A stretch of 64,000 nucleotides of DNA from DATBLQ01 sp036555325 (lineage in GTDB: Bacteria; Pseudomonadota; Alphaproteobacteria; Rhizobiales; Aestuariivirgaceae). The DNA is taken from NCBI GenBank assembly GCA_036555325.1, contig DATBLQ010000076.1:3343-67342 (forward strand). The letters run 5' to 3'. The first letter of the stretch is position 1. Each line of letters begins with the position of its first letter. The notes below the pieces were generated by a model, which was not told the DNA's origin, did no database searches, and was given only the letters and a program-made list of their open reading frames with translations. Position numbers and translations under genes: made by a program. Below, piece by piece: positions 1 through 8,186 of this stretch.

Positions 1-2
1 AG

Positions 3-68
3 CGTCCGTCGGATGGTTGGAAACGGCTGCAGCGCGACCTGCGAAAGCTCTTTCCCAAATGGGATTAG
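3..68 (+). CDS. possible C-terminal end of an unidentified protein
   Basis: An open frame runs from the left edge to a TAG at 66-68 and encodes 21 residues ending LRKLFPKWD. The mix of charged and aromatic residues looks like a genuine protein C-terminus, but the fragment is too short to identify and two other frames are also open here. The gene, if real, starts outside the window. Low confidence. Confidence 0.3.
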   Translation, partial: RPSDGWKRLQRDLRKLFPKWD

Positions 69-242
69 GAGGGAACGGCTCGAGCCCACGTTCGTCGAGT
101 TCATTTCTCTTGAGACACATGTCGGCGTCGACTTACCGTTTGTAGCTCAAAACACGCGGTGGCTTTGATTCGGATTCGCCTTCATTGAATGAACAGGTTA
201 TAAGTTTCTCGGACGGTCTCTTGTTGACCATGAGCACGCGGT

Positions 243-656
243 ATGCAGACATCCCAACCGTCAATTTTTCTCCTGGAAGATGACCCGATTGTCCTGCTCG
301 AAATGCGCAAGGACTTGGAAGAGCTTGGCTGGCGGGTCGAGCATGTAGCCAAGAACATCAATGAGGCCAAGAAACTTGCGCGTTCGGTCGATGTGAACCT
401 CGCGATCCTCGATATCAATATTGAAGGTGAGCCAAGTTACTCGGTGGCGAAAATATTCAAGCGGCGCGGCATTCCGCTGATTTTCATAACGGGCTACATT
501 GGAGAGCGCATCAGAACCAACTATCCGGAGGCCTCGATACTTTCGAAACCATATTCCTTTGTCGATTTACAACACACGGTGCGCCATGCATTGCTCACCG
601 CATCCGCGGTTTTGCCGATCGGTGAGTCTGAAGGGTCCGCGCCCAAACAGCAATAG
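243..656 (+). CDS. single-domain response regulator (CheY-like receiver)
   Basis: 137 residues, essentially one receiver domain. The acidic pocket E12-D13-D14, phosphoacceptor D57 (in LAILD), switch residue T83 (FITG) and K102 (SKP) are all in the expected order, so it should accept phosphate from a histidine kinase. No DNA-binding or enzymatic output domain follows; about 20 polar residues end the protein. Rhizobia carry many such stand-alone receivers, often working in phosphorelays or stress signalling. No kinase gene lies within the window, so its partner is unknown. Family assignment is firm; the role is open. Confidence 0.9.
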   Translation: MQTSQPSIFLLEDDPIVLLEMRKDLEELGWRVEHVAKNINEAKKLARSVDVNLAILDINIEGEPSYSVAKIFKRRGIPLIFITGYIGERIRTNYPEASILSKPYSFVDLQHTVRHALLTASAVLPIGESEGSAPKQQ

Positions 657-688
657 TCTGGGCAATAGAGCGAAGAGCCCTCAACAAT

Positions 689-883
689 CTAGCGCGGTGG
701 CGGGTAACACTCATTGCAACTGCCACCCTCCTCTTCCTCCTCATCAGGCTCTTCGGGCGGAGCCTGATTGAAGCTCTGAGTGACAAGGGTGACTTGGCGT
801 TCGCGGATCTCGGCGGCTGCGGTGCCCGATAAGACCGAGAGACTGCCAAACAAGGCCAGCAACACGGCAACACATATCCGCAT
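689..883 (-). CDS. small secreted acidic protein with a Glu run and two Cys
   Basis: 64 residues. Residues 1-24 form a clear signal peptide (basic start, hydrophobic stretch, cleavage after AAA). The mature part of about 40 residues holds an acidic run EPDEEEEEGG followed by a CNEC motif and PPPR. A strong ribosome-binding site (TAGGAG, about 6-8 bases before the ATG) supports this start. I do not recognise the family. The acidic run and CxxC pair suggest metal binding, which is inference only. It is the only gene on this strand between the response regulator and the PilZ gene. Confidence 0.65.
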   Translation of the reverse strand: MRICVAVLLALFGSLSVLSGTAAAEIRERQVTLVTQSFNQAPPEEPDEEEEEGGSCNECYPPPR

Positions 884-1049
884 GATGATACTCCTAACGG
901 AGACAGAACTTCATCATGCTCCAGCCCTGGCATCAACAACCACGTTGACGAGCAGTGAACCAGCGATCAACCCCATGGCGCAATTTTTCGGAAAAAAAGT
1001 AGCGCGAAAATTCGCCATCGTTCGGGTTAAGGAAACGGAAAAGGACGCT

Positions 1050-1170
1050 CAGGTACGCTTGGTTAAAACCCATAAGAAGCCCAACACCGGCACCCTTCCC
1101 GACGAGGTCATGCTTGCCCGAACGGCAAGATATAATGAAGAACTGGTCAGCGCCGGGATCATGTTCGTGA
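1050..1170 (+). pseudogene. remnant of a YCII/DGPF-type domain
   Basis: In one plus-strand frame the stretch from about 1050 to 1170 reads like the first half of a YCII-related domain: a LVKT strand, then G-LPDE and a helix ending RYNEELVSAGIMF, which matches the usual MPSEE...YNEELVKAGVML pattern. After this the expected AGEGL/PSSKG segment is missing and the reading becomes nonsense. The frame upstream has no convincing start. It is probably a decayed gene. The rest of 884-1193 shows no other recognisable gene. Confidence 0.45.
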
Positions 1171-1193
1171 GCAGATGGTCCGCCGGGGGCGCC

Positions 1194-1514
1194 CTAAATG
1201 CGTGCACGCGAGGGCAAACCCTTATTAAGCCCGATGCAGTGCTTCCACCAAGAGCTATCGCGCGCAGCAGGGAAGTCTATGCCGAGAGCATCGCCGTTGC
1301 GCCAAACGATCGTGCAGAAGTGCATGCAGGTGTCGCCGTCGATTCTGAGCCAGAAATTTCGCGGAAGTATCCAACCGCGATCAATGTATAGTTTTGCACC
1401 CGCCGGAGAGATTTCCCGAACAATGCAAGGTGCAGGCGAAACTTGACCGGGTGCTACAATATGCGCTGCCATATGGGCTGACAGCCGCGGCTGGTATTGT
1501 CTATTTTCGAGCAT
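1194..1514 (-). CDS. PilZ-domain-like protein
   Basis: 106 residues. From about residue 27 the protein follows the PilZ pattern: a C-x-V-x-E-I-S-x-x-G motif (REISPAGA, residues 33-40, equivalent to the DxSxxG cyclic-di-GMP motif), a LPxxFxL strand, and a C-x-I-V-W-R...LGIDF ending. The usual upstream RxxxR motif is not obvious and the Asp of DxSxxG is Glu, so cyclic-di-GMP binding may be weak or lost. Such proteins are abundant in rhizobia. Its start lies next to the 42-bp repeat array, which occupies its upstream region. Confidence 0.7.
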   Translation of the reverse strand: MLENRQYQPRLSAHMAAHIVAPGQVSPAPCIVREISPAGAKLYIDRGWILPRNFWLRIDGDTCMHFCTIVWRNGDALGIDFPAARDSSWWKHCIGLNKGLPSRARI

Positions 1515-1618
1515 TGTTGTCTCGATCTTGACTAAAATTACGATATTAAATGCATTCTAAAATCGCCTTACTCAATTCCATAAAATCTTATGGACCCCCG
1601 TTGAGCCGCCGATAGGTT

Positions 1619-2590
1619 GCCGCCTTAACCGGCCCCATGACAGAGGCCCAATGCCGAAGCGGGTATTAGGATTTCCGAGGTCGATGCCAAGATGAGTGTC
1701 AATCAAACCAGAGCGACTGAGAACGAAAGGAGAGATGAGCGTCAATCTTTTCCACCGGAGGAGGTCCGATGCCGGAGCGCCCATTAAGATTACTCGACCG
1801 GCACGGAGCCCCTGGCGAGATGAGCGTTAATCTTGCCCGACTGGCAGAGGCGCGGTGTTGGGTCGCGCATTAATCTTACTCGACCAGCAAAAGCCCGACG
1901 GCGAGATGAGCGTTAATCGTGTTCGATCGCAGACATGCGAGGCCAGGGAGCTCGTTAAGGTTAGTTGACCGTCACGGAGCCCCTACGAGATGGGCGTTAA
2001 TCCTACTTGCCCGGCAGAGCCGATGCCGAAACGCGTATTAAGATTCGCCCGGACCGCGGGCCGATGCCAAGATGAGTGTTAATCTTAACTCAACCGGGAG
2101 AAACGGGTGGATAGATGAGCGTTAATCCTCTTGACCGACACGGAGACACCAGCGAGATGGGCGTTAATCTTACTTGCCCGGCAGAGGCACGATTTTGGGT
2201 TGCGCATTAATCTTACTCGAGCGGCAAAAGCCCCCTGGCCAGATGGGCGTTAATCTTACTTGCCGGCAGAGAGGCGATGCCGAGGCGCGTATTAAGATTC
2301 GTCCGAGCCGCAGGCCGATGCCAAGATGAGTGTTAATCTTAACTCAACCGGGAGAGAACCGCTGGAGAGATGAGCGTTAATCATCTCGACCGGCCCAGAG
2401 CCCCCTGGCGAAGGGCGTTAATTTTACCCGACTCGCACGGAGACCCGGCGAGGAGAGCATTAATCTTACTTGCCCGGTAGAGAGCCGATGGCCGAAGTGC
2501 GCATTAAGCTTACTCGACCCACACGGGCCCGTTGGCGAGATGGACGTTAACCTTATCAACCACCAGAGGCGATCCGAAACCGGTTAACCC
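1619..2590. repeat. about 24-unit degenerate tandem array with a 42-bp period
   Basis: A non-coding stretch of about 970 bp filled with variants of one unit. The best-kept part is GATGRGCGTTAATCTTACT. The TTAA (or close variant) cores lie at 1625, 1666, 1699, 1742, 1784, 1827, 1870, 1913, 1955, 1997, 2038, 2079, 2122, 2164, 2207, 2250, 2292, 2333, 2377, 2418, 2460, 2504, 2547 and 2584. Steps are nearly always 41-44 bp, close to four turns of B-DNA. Units are contiguous and diverged, so this is neither a CRISPR array nor a simple satellite. Stops and one-base spacing changes rule out coding use. The stretch 1515-1618 shows nothing else. Confidence 0.85.
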
Positions 2591-3066
2591 CGTACATCCG
2601 GAAGGGCGCTCTGGCCCGGAGAAACGGGAGCGATATCTTCATAAAGATTTGGAGCGATCAAATCTATGGGTCCGGACTCTTCACCATGTGTCGGATCGTT
2701 CATTTGACTCTCGGATGTGGTTGAACTCGGCATGCTCATTGTCTCAGGTTGCGAACCTTGCGAAGGTTCCCCAACGTTAAATTGCCGAGTAAGGGGCGGC
2801 TGCCGCCAAGAGCTATCGGATTTTGGAACGATATCGATTAGGAGGTCGGACTTCTCCTTCGCCTGCGGAGGAAGGTCTAAACGGTCATTTCGAGCGCTGA
2901 ACGGGGGACTGGTGTGTTTTTCCGGCAATTCAACGTTACGCTTGCCACTACCGAAGAGTAAGATCGCCGAGGCCAGCAAAACGAAAGTTGCGCCGGCTAC
3001 AGCACCGGCCCAACCAGCCATTTTCAGTGGGGACAGTCCACGAACCCTCTCGATCAGACCTCGCAT
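2584..3066 (-). CDS. hypothetical membrane-anchored protein
   Basis: 160 residues. A basic N-terminus is followed by one hydrophobic segment at about residues 17-39 (AGWAGAVAGATFVLLASAILL), then a polar Pro/Ser-rich tail with no recognisable domain. This is the layout of a single-pass inner-membrane protein with a long periplasmic tail. No clear ribosome-binding site precedes the ATG, so the start is uncertain. The TAA stop codon falls inside the last unit of the 42-bp repeat array, suggesting the array has grown into, or truncated, the 3' end. No family is recognised. Confidence 0.5.
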   Translation of the reverse strand: MRGLIERVRGLSPLKMAGWAGAVAGATFVLLASAILLFGSGKRNVELPEKHTSPPFSARNDRLDLPPQAKEKSDLLIDIVPKSDSSWRQPPLTRQFNVGEPSQGSQPETMSMPSSTTSESQMNDPTHGEESGPIDLIAPNLYEDIAPVSPGQSALPDVRG

Positions 3067-3256
3067 GACTGACTTTAAGAATTATGACGACGATTCGATA
3101 AAGCATGGAGCTACATCATTTCCCCAGTGTGACCTTGCCGACACACCGGCCCCAATGCGATGGGAAGCTAACAAAACTAATTTGCGGGCCGGTGGGCGGA
3201 ACTTTCAAACAGATTGTGGCGTTGAGACCTGGCCTAACATTTGCTCTTAAGGGTTA

Positions 3257-3757
3257 ATGAACACACGCATCATCCTCGCCGCTACCGCCGTTGGCGTCAT
3301 TGCAAGTTGCGCGGTTTTGCCGAAGCAATCTATGGCGGCGACACGGGACAAGGTTCTCTGGGACAAGAAAGCCAATTTCAATGTGTCCCAGTTTCACGTG
3401 CAGAAGCACAAGACAGAGCCCCCGCCCAACAAAGTTGAGGATCTACAGAGCCCGGCAATCCTCGGTCCTCCCAAAATCATAGATACGTTTCAGCTCGAGG
3501 GGGACACCACATTAACTACGGCGACAACGGCTCCAGTGGCAATATCGGTTCCGCGGCCAACGCGTTGCGACTGGGCGAAATCAATTGTGGCCGCCTATGC
3601 GTTTGAGAACGTGATTCCGAAGACCTGCAATTTAGGTGTCCTTAGGTTTGAAGCCACCCGGCAGGGCAGGAAATTTTCTATTCAGGTCAGCGCCGTCAAT
3701 GGCGATTTAATCAAAGTTGAAAGGATCGACACAAATGAGGAAGCTGGCGGATTTTGA
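3257..3757 (+). CDS. exported protein with a PepSY-like C-terminus, possible lipoprotein
   Basis: 166 residues. The N-terminus is a signal peptide, and IASC at residues 15-18 fits a lipobox, while MAA at about 26-28 could be a signal peptidase I site; either processing is possible. A Pro/Thr-rich linker leads to a C-terminal part (CNLGVLRFEATRQGRKFSIQVSA..GDLIKVER) that resembles the beta-hairpin ending of PepSY domains, which act as periplasmic inhibitors or adaptors. The domain is incomplete, so the name is tentative. It stands alone on this strand. Confidence 0.55.
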   Translation: MNTRIILAATAVGVIASCAVLPKQSMAATRDKVLWDKKANFNVSQFHVQKHKTEPPPNKVEDLQSPAILGPPKIIDTFQLEGDTTLTTATTAPVAISVPRPTRCDWAKSIVAAYAFENVIPKTCNLGVLRFEATRQGRKFSIQVSAVNGDLIKVERIDTNEEAGGF

Positions 3758-3815
3758 AGTCGGTCAGCTTTTTTCTATTGCTTCTCTAGTCGACGAAGTA
3801 CCGCAATGTGCGTTG

Positions 3816-3959
3816 TTACCGAAGCACGCCAAGACCAAGAAGGCCGACGACAATCAGGTAAATTGCCACGATGTAGTTCAACAGCCTTGGGATGAAAAGA
3901 ATCAAAATACCGGCCAATAGGGCGAGTGCCGGTTGAATGTGTGCCACATCAATTACCAT
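3816..3959 (-). CDS. DUF3096-family small membrane protein
   Basis: 47 residues starting MVIDVAHIQPALALL and ending GLLGLGVLR. The protein is almost entirely hydrophobic with two membrane segments around an RLLNYIVAIYL core, which I recognise as the DUF3096 pattern of small inner-membrane proteins. A strong GGAGGAA lies about 8 bases before the ATG, and the stop is TAA. Function is unknown. It is the last gene before the catabolic island. Confidence 0.8.
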   Translation of the reverse strand: MVIDVAHIQPALALLAGILILFIPRLLNYIVAIYLIVVGLLGLGVLR

Positions 3960-4086
3960 CGAATGTTTCCTCCACAATGCGAAGCGAGCTTGATAGCCTG
4001 CGTCAAGGCCTCCTCAGATAATACTGTGGCTAACACGGATCCGCTTCCATACTCAAGCGCGTGGCGCTGGGGAACTACCCGCAGCG

Positions 4087-5259
4087 CTATGGGACTCTGA
4101 AAGCCTTTAACGAATCCTCATTGAGGTTAATGCCCAATCCAGGCTTGGTTGGTAGAGACATTCGGCCGTTTTCCACGACCAACTCTTCGCTGCATAGATC
4201 TCGACGCAAGCGCGAATCGGCAAGTTCTCGCGGCAGAAATTCGAGGAATGTGCATGTAGGCGACACCGCGGCCAAATGAACAGAAGCAGCAATTCCAATG
4301 GCGGATTTCCAACAGTGGGGCACTACGGAAAGCCCGCGTTCCTCTGCCATTGCCGCAACCCTGCGCGCTTCCGTAAGTCCCCCTACCCGCCCGACGTCCG
4401 GCTGAACGACGTTAAGCGCGTTTCGATCCATGAACTCCTTGAACTCGAAGCGCGTATTCAGCCATTCTCCCGCTGCGACGTGCACTGGTGATGCATAGAC
4501 AAGCTTGGCATAGCCTTCGATATCATCAGAAGGAAGCGGTGTTTCGATAAAGTAAATGTTCTGATCGGCAAACATTTCGATCGCCCGCAATGCTTCTCTC
4601 CAATCCCGCCAACAATAGGCGACATCGACCATCACGGTAATATCGTTGCCAATGGCGCTTCGACAGGCGCGAACAACATTGGCGATTTCTCTGTCATCAG
4701 CGACCTGCAACGAGTTGTGCGAATATGGGCCCTTGATGCAGACCTCGAGTTTGACCGCCGCAAAGCCCAGGTCCTTGGCCTTTTGAGCACGCTCGACCAG
4801 AACTCTGGTGTAAGTTTCAAGATCGTCACCTTCGGGGAGCAGAGAGGCATAGGGAATGATCGTTGGATTGGTCGTTCCTCCGAGCAATTGCCAGCAGGGC
4901 TTGCCTTCGATTTTTCCACGCAGATCCCAAAGCGCCATGTCCAGTGCCCCGATGGCGCAAATGCCGAGACCGCGGCGCCCGGTCATGGCCGAGCCGGTAT
5001 ACATTCGCTCCCAGAGGGTCTCGATATCGCGTGGCTCCTGCCCCAGCAGCATTTCGGATAGACCGAGGCCCATGATATGAGTCCCAGGCGCTTCGATCAT
5101 CGCCCGTGCCACCCAGGGGTTGGTATCTGTTTCGCCAATTCCAACAAGACCCTCATCGGTGTGGATCTTGACAACAAGGTCGTCCTGCGCGGAACTGCAC
5201 GCGTCCGCCCGATAGTCGGAAACGAGAAGGACGAAACACTCGATCTTGGTGATCTTCAT
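4087..5259 (-). CDS. enolase-superfamily (mandelate racemase/muconate lactonizing type) enzyme, copy 1
   Basis: 390 residues from MKITKIECF; the ATG overlaps the ATPase stop codon (ATGA), so it is translationally coupled to the ABC operon. The fold is clear: N-terminal capping domain, then a barrel with metal ligands D212, E239 and E265, a D288/H315 dyad (VQPD-VGRVGG and VVPH), and E340 near the end. The Lys motif at the end of strand two is K170-L-E172 instead of KxK. The D-H dyad points to the mandelate-racemase subgroup, which abstracts a proton alpha to a carboxylate (racemases, sugar-acid dehydratases). The exact substrate cannot be told. Its position implies it acts on the imported compound. 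Confidence 0.85.
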   Translation of the reverse strand: MKITKIECFVLLVSDYRADACSSAQDDLVVKIHTDEGLVGIGETDTNPWVARAMIEAPGTHIMGLGLSEMLLGQEPRDIETLWERMYTGSAMTGRRGLGICAIGALDMALWDLRGKIEGKPCWQLLGGTTNPTIIPYASLLPEGDDLETYTRVLVERAQKAKDLGFAAVKLEVCIKGPYSHNSLQVADDREIANVVRACRSAIGNDITVMVDVAYCWRDWREALRAIEMFADQNIYFIETPLPSDDIEGYAKLVYASPVHVAAGEWLNTRFEFKEFMDRNALNVVQPDVGRVGGLTEARRVAAMAEERGLSVVPHCWKSAIGIAASVHLAAVSPTCTFLEFLPRELADSRLRRDLCSEELVVENGRMSLPTKPGLGINLNEDSLKAFRVP

Positions 5260-7289
5260 CGTGCAAGACCTTCCTGGGCAGATGGATTTGGTTGGCGGAC
5301 CGGCCACTCAGCCAGCGTCGTCAGTTTGTCAAGCGGTATGTGGCATCTGATCCGGTGGCTGCCCGCTCCTTGCCGCCATGGTGGACGATCGGTCTCGCAA
5401 ACCTCCCCCAGCTGCCAAGGACATCTGCCGGCGTAAACGCAACCCGATGGAACTTTGACGATCTCCGATACTCCCAGTTTGACCCGCCTGCGCCGCCCAC
5501 GCTTAGCAGGCGATGGAACCGCTTGCAGTAGTGTGTGCGTATAGGGATGAAATGGCGCGGCAAAAATCTCCTCTCGCGTTCCCATCTCCATTATTTCACC
5601 ACGAAACAGAACGCACACACGATCGGCAAGCATCCTCACGACTGCCAGATCGTGCGAAATCATTAGCATCGCGATCCGGTGCTCTTTCTTTAGGCGTTGC
5701 AGCAACGCCAGGATATTCGCCTGAACCGAGACATCGAGGGCAGACAGAATCTCGTCGCACAAAAGAATAAGCGGCTGGGCGACAAGAGCGCGTGCTATTG
5801 CGATTCGCTGACGTTCCCCTCCCGACAACTGATCGGGGAATCTGTCAGTGTAGGAAACGTCCAAACGGACATCGGCGAGTACTGCTTTGACAGCCTCCCC
5901 AATCGCAGGCGGAGGAAGCCGGAAGAAAAACGCAAGCGGCCGAGCCAAAATGTTGCTAATTCTTGCTCTCGGGTTCAGCGAAGCGTCGGGATTCTGAAAT
6001 ATGAACTGGATGTGACGCCGCTGCTCATTGGTCCGCAGCTTCAGTCTTTTTGGCAGCGGGAGCGAAAGCAGGGAGATCGTTCCCGCCGCGGGAGGCACTA
6101 GACCACTGATGGCCCGCGCGATGGTTGATTTCCCGCTGCCGGATTCCCCCACCAACGCAAACGTCTCGCCTTCGGAGATCGCAAAAGAGATATCGCGAGC
6201 GGCGGTGAAAGCTCTCCGGCCTTTGCCATACTGGATGTTGACCCGATCAAGCTTGAGCAAATCGGGCCCGATGAATTGTGGCGCCTCCTCAACTTGCCGA
6301 GTTTCTGGAACTGAGCGGGCAATCTCCTTCCAGCGCCAGCAGGCAACCTTTCCCTCTACAGCCGGTTCAAGGATTTGCGGTGTCGCGACGCAGTGCTCCA
6401 CGCTGAAGTCGCATCGCGGTGAAAACGGACAACCCGGCGGGAGCAACTTGCGCTGCAGAAATCCACGCAACGGGCGAGGCGAGGCTGCTCCGCCCTCATC
6501 GATGCGAGGTATCGAGTCGATGAGGCCGCGGGTGTAAGGATGCTTTGGGCCTGAAAAGAGGGCGCTTGTGGGTGCTATTTCGACGATCCGACCCGCATAC
6601 ATGACACCGACGCGATCGGCGATCTGAGCGAGCAGCCCTAAGTCATGTGTCACATAAAGCATTGACATGCCTAGCCGCTCGCGCAGGTCGATCAGCAGTG
6701 TAATGATTTGCTCCTGGGTCGTGACATCGAGGCCGGTAGTAGGTTCGTCCAAGACAACAAGGTGCGGATCGCGAGCCAGCGCCATGGAGATGCATACTCG
6801 CTGCTGCTGTCCGCCGGACAGCTGGTGAGGATAGCGCCGCTGGAAATCGTCTGACGCCGGCAACCCGACAAGGGAAAGGAGGTCACCTACCTTAGCGGGA
6901 AGTTCCTTCAAGTCTGATTCCTTTCGATGTGCGGCCAAAACTTCCCAAATCTGATGGCCGATGCGCATTCCGGGATTGAGTGCTGTGGTAGGGTTTTGCG
7001 GAACGTAGCTGATGCACGCACCGCGTAGCTTATCGAGGTCGATGCGGCGCAACCTCACCAAGTCGTGGCCCTTGAACAACACTTTGCCGGTTTGTACCAG
7101 CATGGAAGGATGGCGAAAGCCCAAGAGCTGCAGGGCAACAGTCGATTTACCGCAGCCAGATTCCCCAACGAGACCCAGAACCTCTCCTGTCGCCAGAACA
7201 AAGCTCACGTCTTCAACGACGCGGGTCCAGCTTGACCCGTGACGATAGGCAACCGACAAATTCTCAACCGAAAGCAGTGGCCGTGTCAT
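5256..7289 (-). CDS. two-domain ABC transporter ATPase (DppD-DppF fusion type)
   Basis: 677 residues containing two ATPase domains in one chain, as in GsiA. First domain: Walker A GESGCGKST (42-50), signature LSGGQQQR (157-164), Walker B VVLDEP (178-183), followed by the Cys-containing oligopeptide-transporter C-terminal segment (CPFSPRC). Second domain: Walker A GESGSGKST (381-389), signature LSGGERQR and its own oligopeptide tail. It powers import through the two permeases encoded upstream. The start overlaps the preceding permease stop by four bases and its own stop overlaps the next gene, so the operon is tightly coupled. Confidence 0.92.
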   Translation of the reverse strand: MTRPLLSVENLSVAYRHGSSWTRVVEDVSFVLATGEVLGLVGESGCGKSTVALQLLGFRHPSMLVQTGKVLFKGHDLVRLRRIDLDKLRGACISYVPQNPTTALNPGMRIGHQIWEVLAAHRKESDLKELPAKVGDLLSLVGLPASDDFQRRYPHQLSGGQQQRVCISMALARDPHLVVLDEPTTGLDVTTQEQIITLLIDLRERLGMSMLYVTHDLGLLAQIADRVGVMYAGRIVEIAPTSALFSGPKHPYTRGLIDSIPRIDEGGAASPRPLRGFLQRKLLPPGCPFSPRCDFSVEHCVATPQILEPAVEGKVACWRWKEIARSVPETRQVEEAPQFIGPDLLKLDRVNIQYGKGRRAFTAARDISFAISEGETFALVGESGSGKSTIARAISGLVPPAAGTISLLSLPLPKRLKLRTNEQRRHIQFIFQNPDASLNPRARISNILARPLAFFFRLPPPAIGEAVKAVLADVRLDVSYTDRFPDQLSGGERQRIAIARALVAQPLILLCDEILSALDVSVQANILALLQRLKKEHRIAMLMISHDLAVVRMLADRVCVLFRGEIMEMGTREEIFAAPFHPYTHTLLQAVPSPAKRGRRRRVKLGVSEIVKVPSGCVYAGRCPWQLGEVCETDRPPWRQGAGSHRIRCHIPLDKLTTLAEWPVRQPNPSAQEGLAR

Positions 7290-8182
7290 TGAGTGCCCAG
7301 CCTTACCGTTCGGCCGAGTATCCGTGCCAAGCCTTCAGTAAATAGATTAAGCCCAACGACGAGCGACGCCAAAGCAAGCCCCGGACCCAGCACGGTGACG
7401 GGAGAGACAATCAGCAGGGCCCGGTTCTCGCTGATCATCAGCCCCCACTCCGGTGTGGGAGGCCGCAGGCCAAATCCTAAGAAGCCCAACGACCCGATGA
7501 GAACGGGTGCGTATCCGGCGCGCAGCGCAAACTCTACCAGCAGTACTCCGGTGGCATTCGGCAAAAGTTCGCGCCGCATCACAGACCAGGCGCTTTCCCC
7601 GCGAAGCCGGGCAACGGTCACAAAATCACGCGTGGCGATATCGATAGCGGCGGCGCGAGCCATTCGCGCTATGCGCGGGGCATAGACCAATGCGACCACA
7701 AATACTACGAGAACCGGATTTCCCGACAATTCAGCACCAGCGGACGCGATCGCAATGAGCGCCAGCACCAAAAATGGAATGCTGATGATGGCTTCCAGCA
7801 GACGCTGAAGAAGATCGTCGAACAATCCGCCAACATAGCCCGACAGCAGACCTATGATCGCCCCTATGACGAGACCCAGCGCAGTAGCGCTGAGCGAGAG
7901 GAGAATAACTATATGACTGCCGTGCACGACACGGCTGAACACGTCGCGGCCCAGCTGATCCACTCCGAATGGATGTTCCAAACTCATGCCCGAAAGGGGA
8001 ATGCCCGCTCCCATTTGCGCAAAGCCGAAAGGCGCCCACGACGGGCCGGTAGCTGCAACAAGGAGATGTAGAAACAGCACTACGGCCCCCAGCCTGAAAC
8101 TCATGGGTGTTTGACGCCACAAGCTTATGCCACTCTCCAGGCCTGTCTTCTGGTGTGCCTGAGCTGTTTCTGTTTTGCTCAT
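7286..8182 (-). CDS. ABC transporter permease, DppC/OppC type
   Basis: 298 residues with about six membrane segments. A short polar N-terminus leads to a first membrane helix, then the HPFGVDQLGRDVFSRVVHGSHI signature typical of DppC-type subunits, and an EAA-like coupling loop (ARLRGESAWSVMRRELLPN) that docks onto the ATPase. It forms the inner-membrane channel with the DppB-type partner. The ATG lies 4 bases after the partner's stop, and its TGA overlaps the ATPase start. Import of peptides, nickel, opines or sugar conjugates are all known for this transporter class. Confidence 0.92.
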   Translation of the reverse strand: MSKTETAQAHQKTGLESGISLWRQTPMSFRLGAVVLFLHLLVAATGPSWAPFGFAQMGAGIPLSGMSLEHPFGVDQLGRDVFSRVVHGSHIVILLSLSATALGLVIGAIIGLLSGYVGGLFDDLLQRLLEAIISIPFLVLALIAIASAGAELSGNPVLVVFVVALVYAPRIARMARAAAIDIATRDFVTVARLRGESAWSVMRRELLPNATGVLLVEFALRAGYAPVLIGSLGFLGFGLRPPTPEWGLMISENRALLIVSPVTVLGPGLALASLVVGLNLFTEGLARILGRTVRLGTQ

Positions 8183-8186
8183 ACGG

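Noticed and set aside
595..939. A 114-codon minus-strand frame
   Set aside because: It overlaps the response-regulator 3' end and the small secreted protein in another frame, and the smaller gene has the signal peptide and the ribosome-binding site.
1572..2559. Open frames of 60-80 codons on both strands inside the repeat array
   Set aside because: They are made of repeat units, have no ribosome-binding sites, and the one-base changes in unit spacing would break any reading frame.
1619..2590. CRISPR array
   Set aside because: The units are not identical, there are no unique spacers between them and no cas genes nearby; it is a diverged tandem array.
1619..2590. Cluster of CtrA boxes (TTAA-N7-TTAA)
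   Set aside because: The TTAA cores are about 42 bp apart and the second TTAA at the 7-base spacing is not found; GTTAATCTTAAC has a two-base gap.
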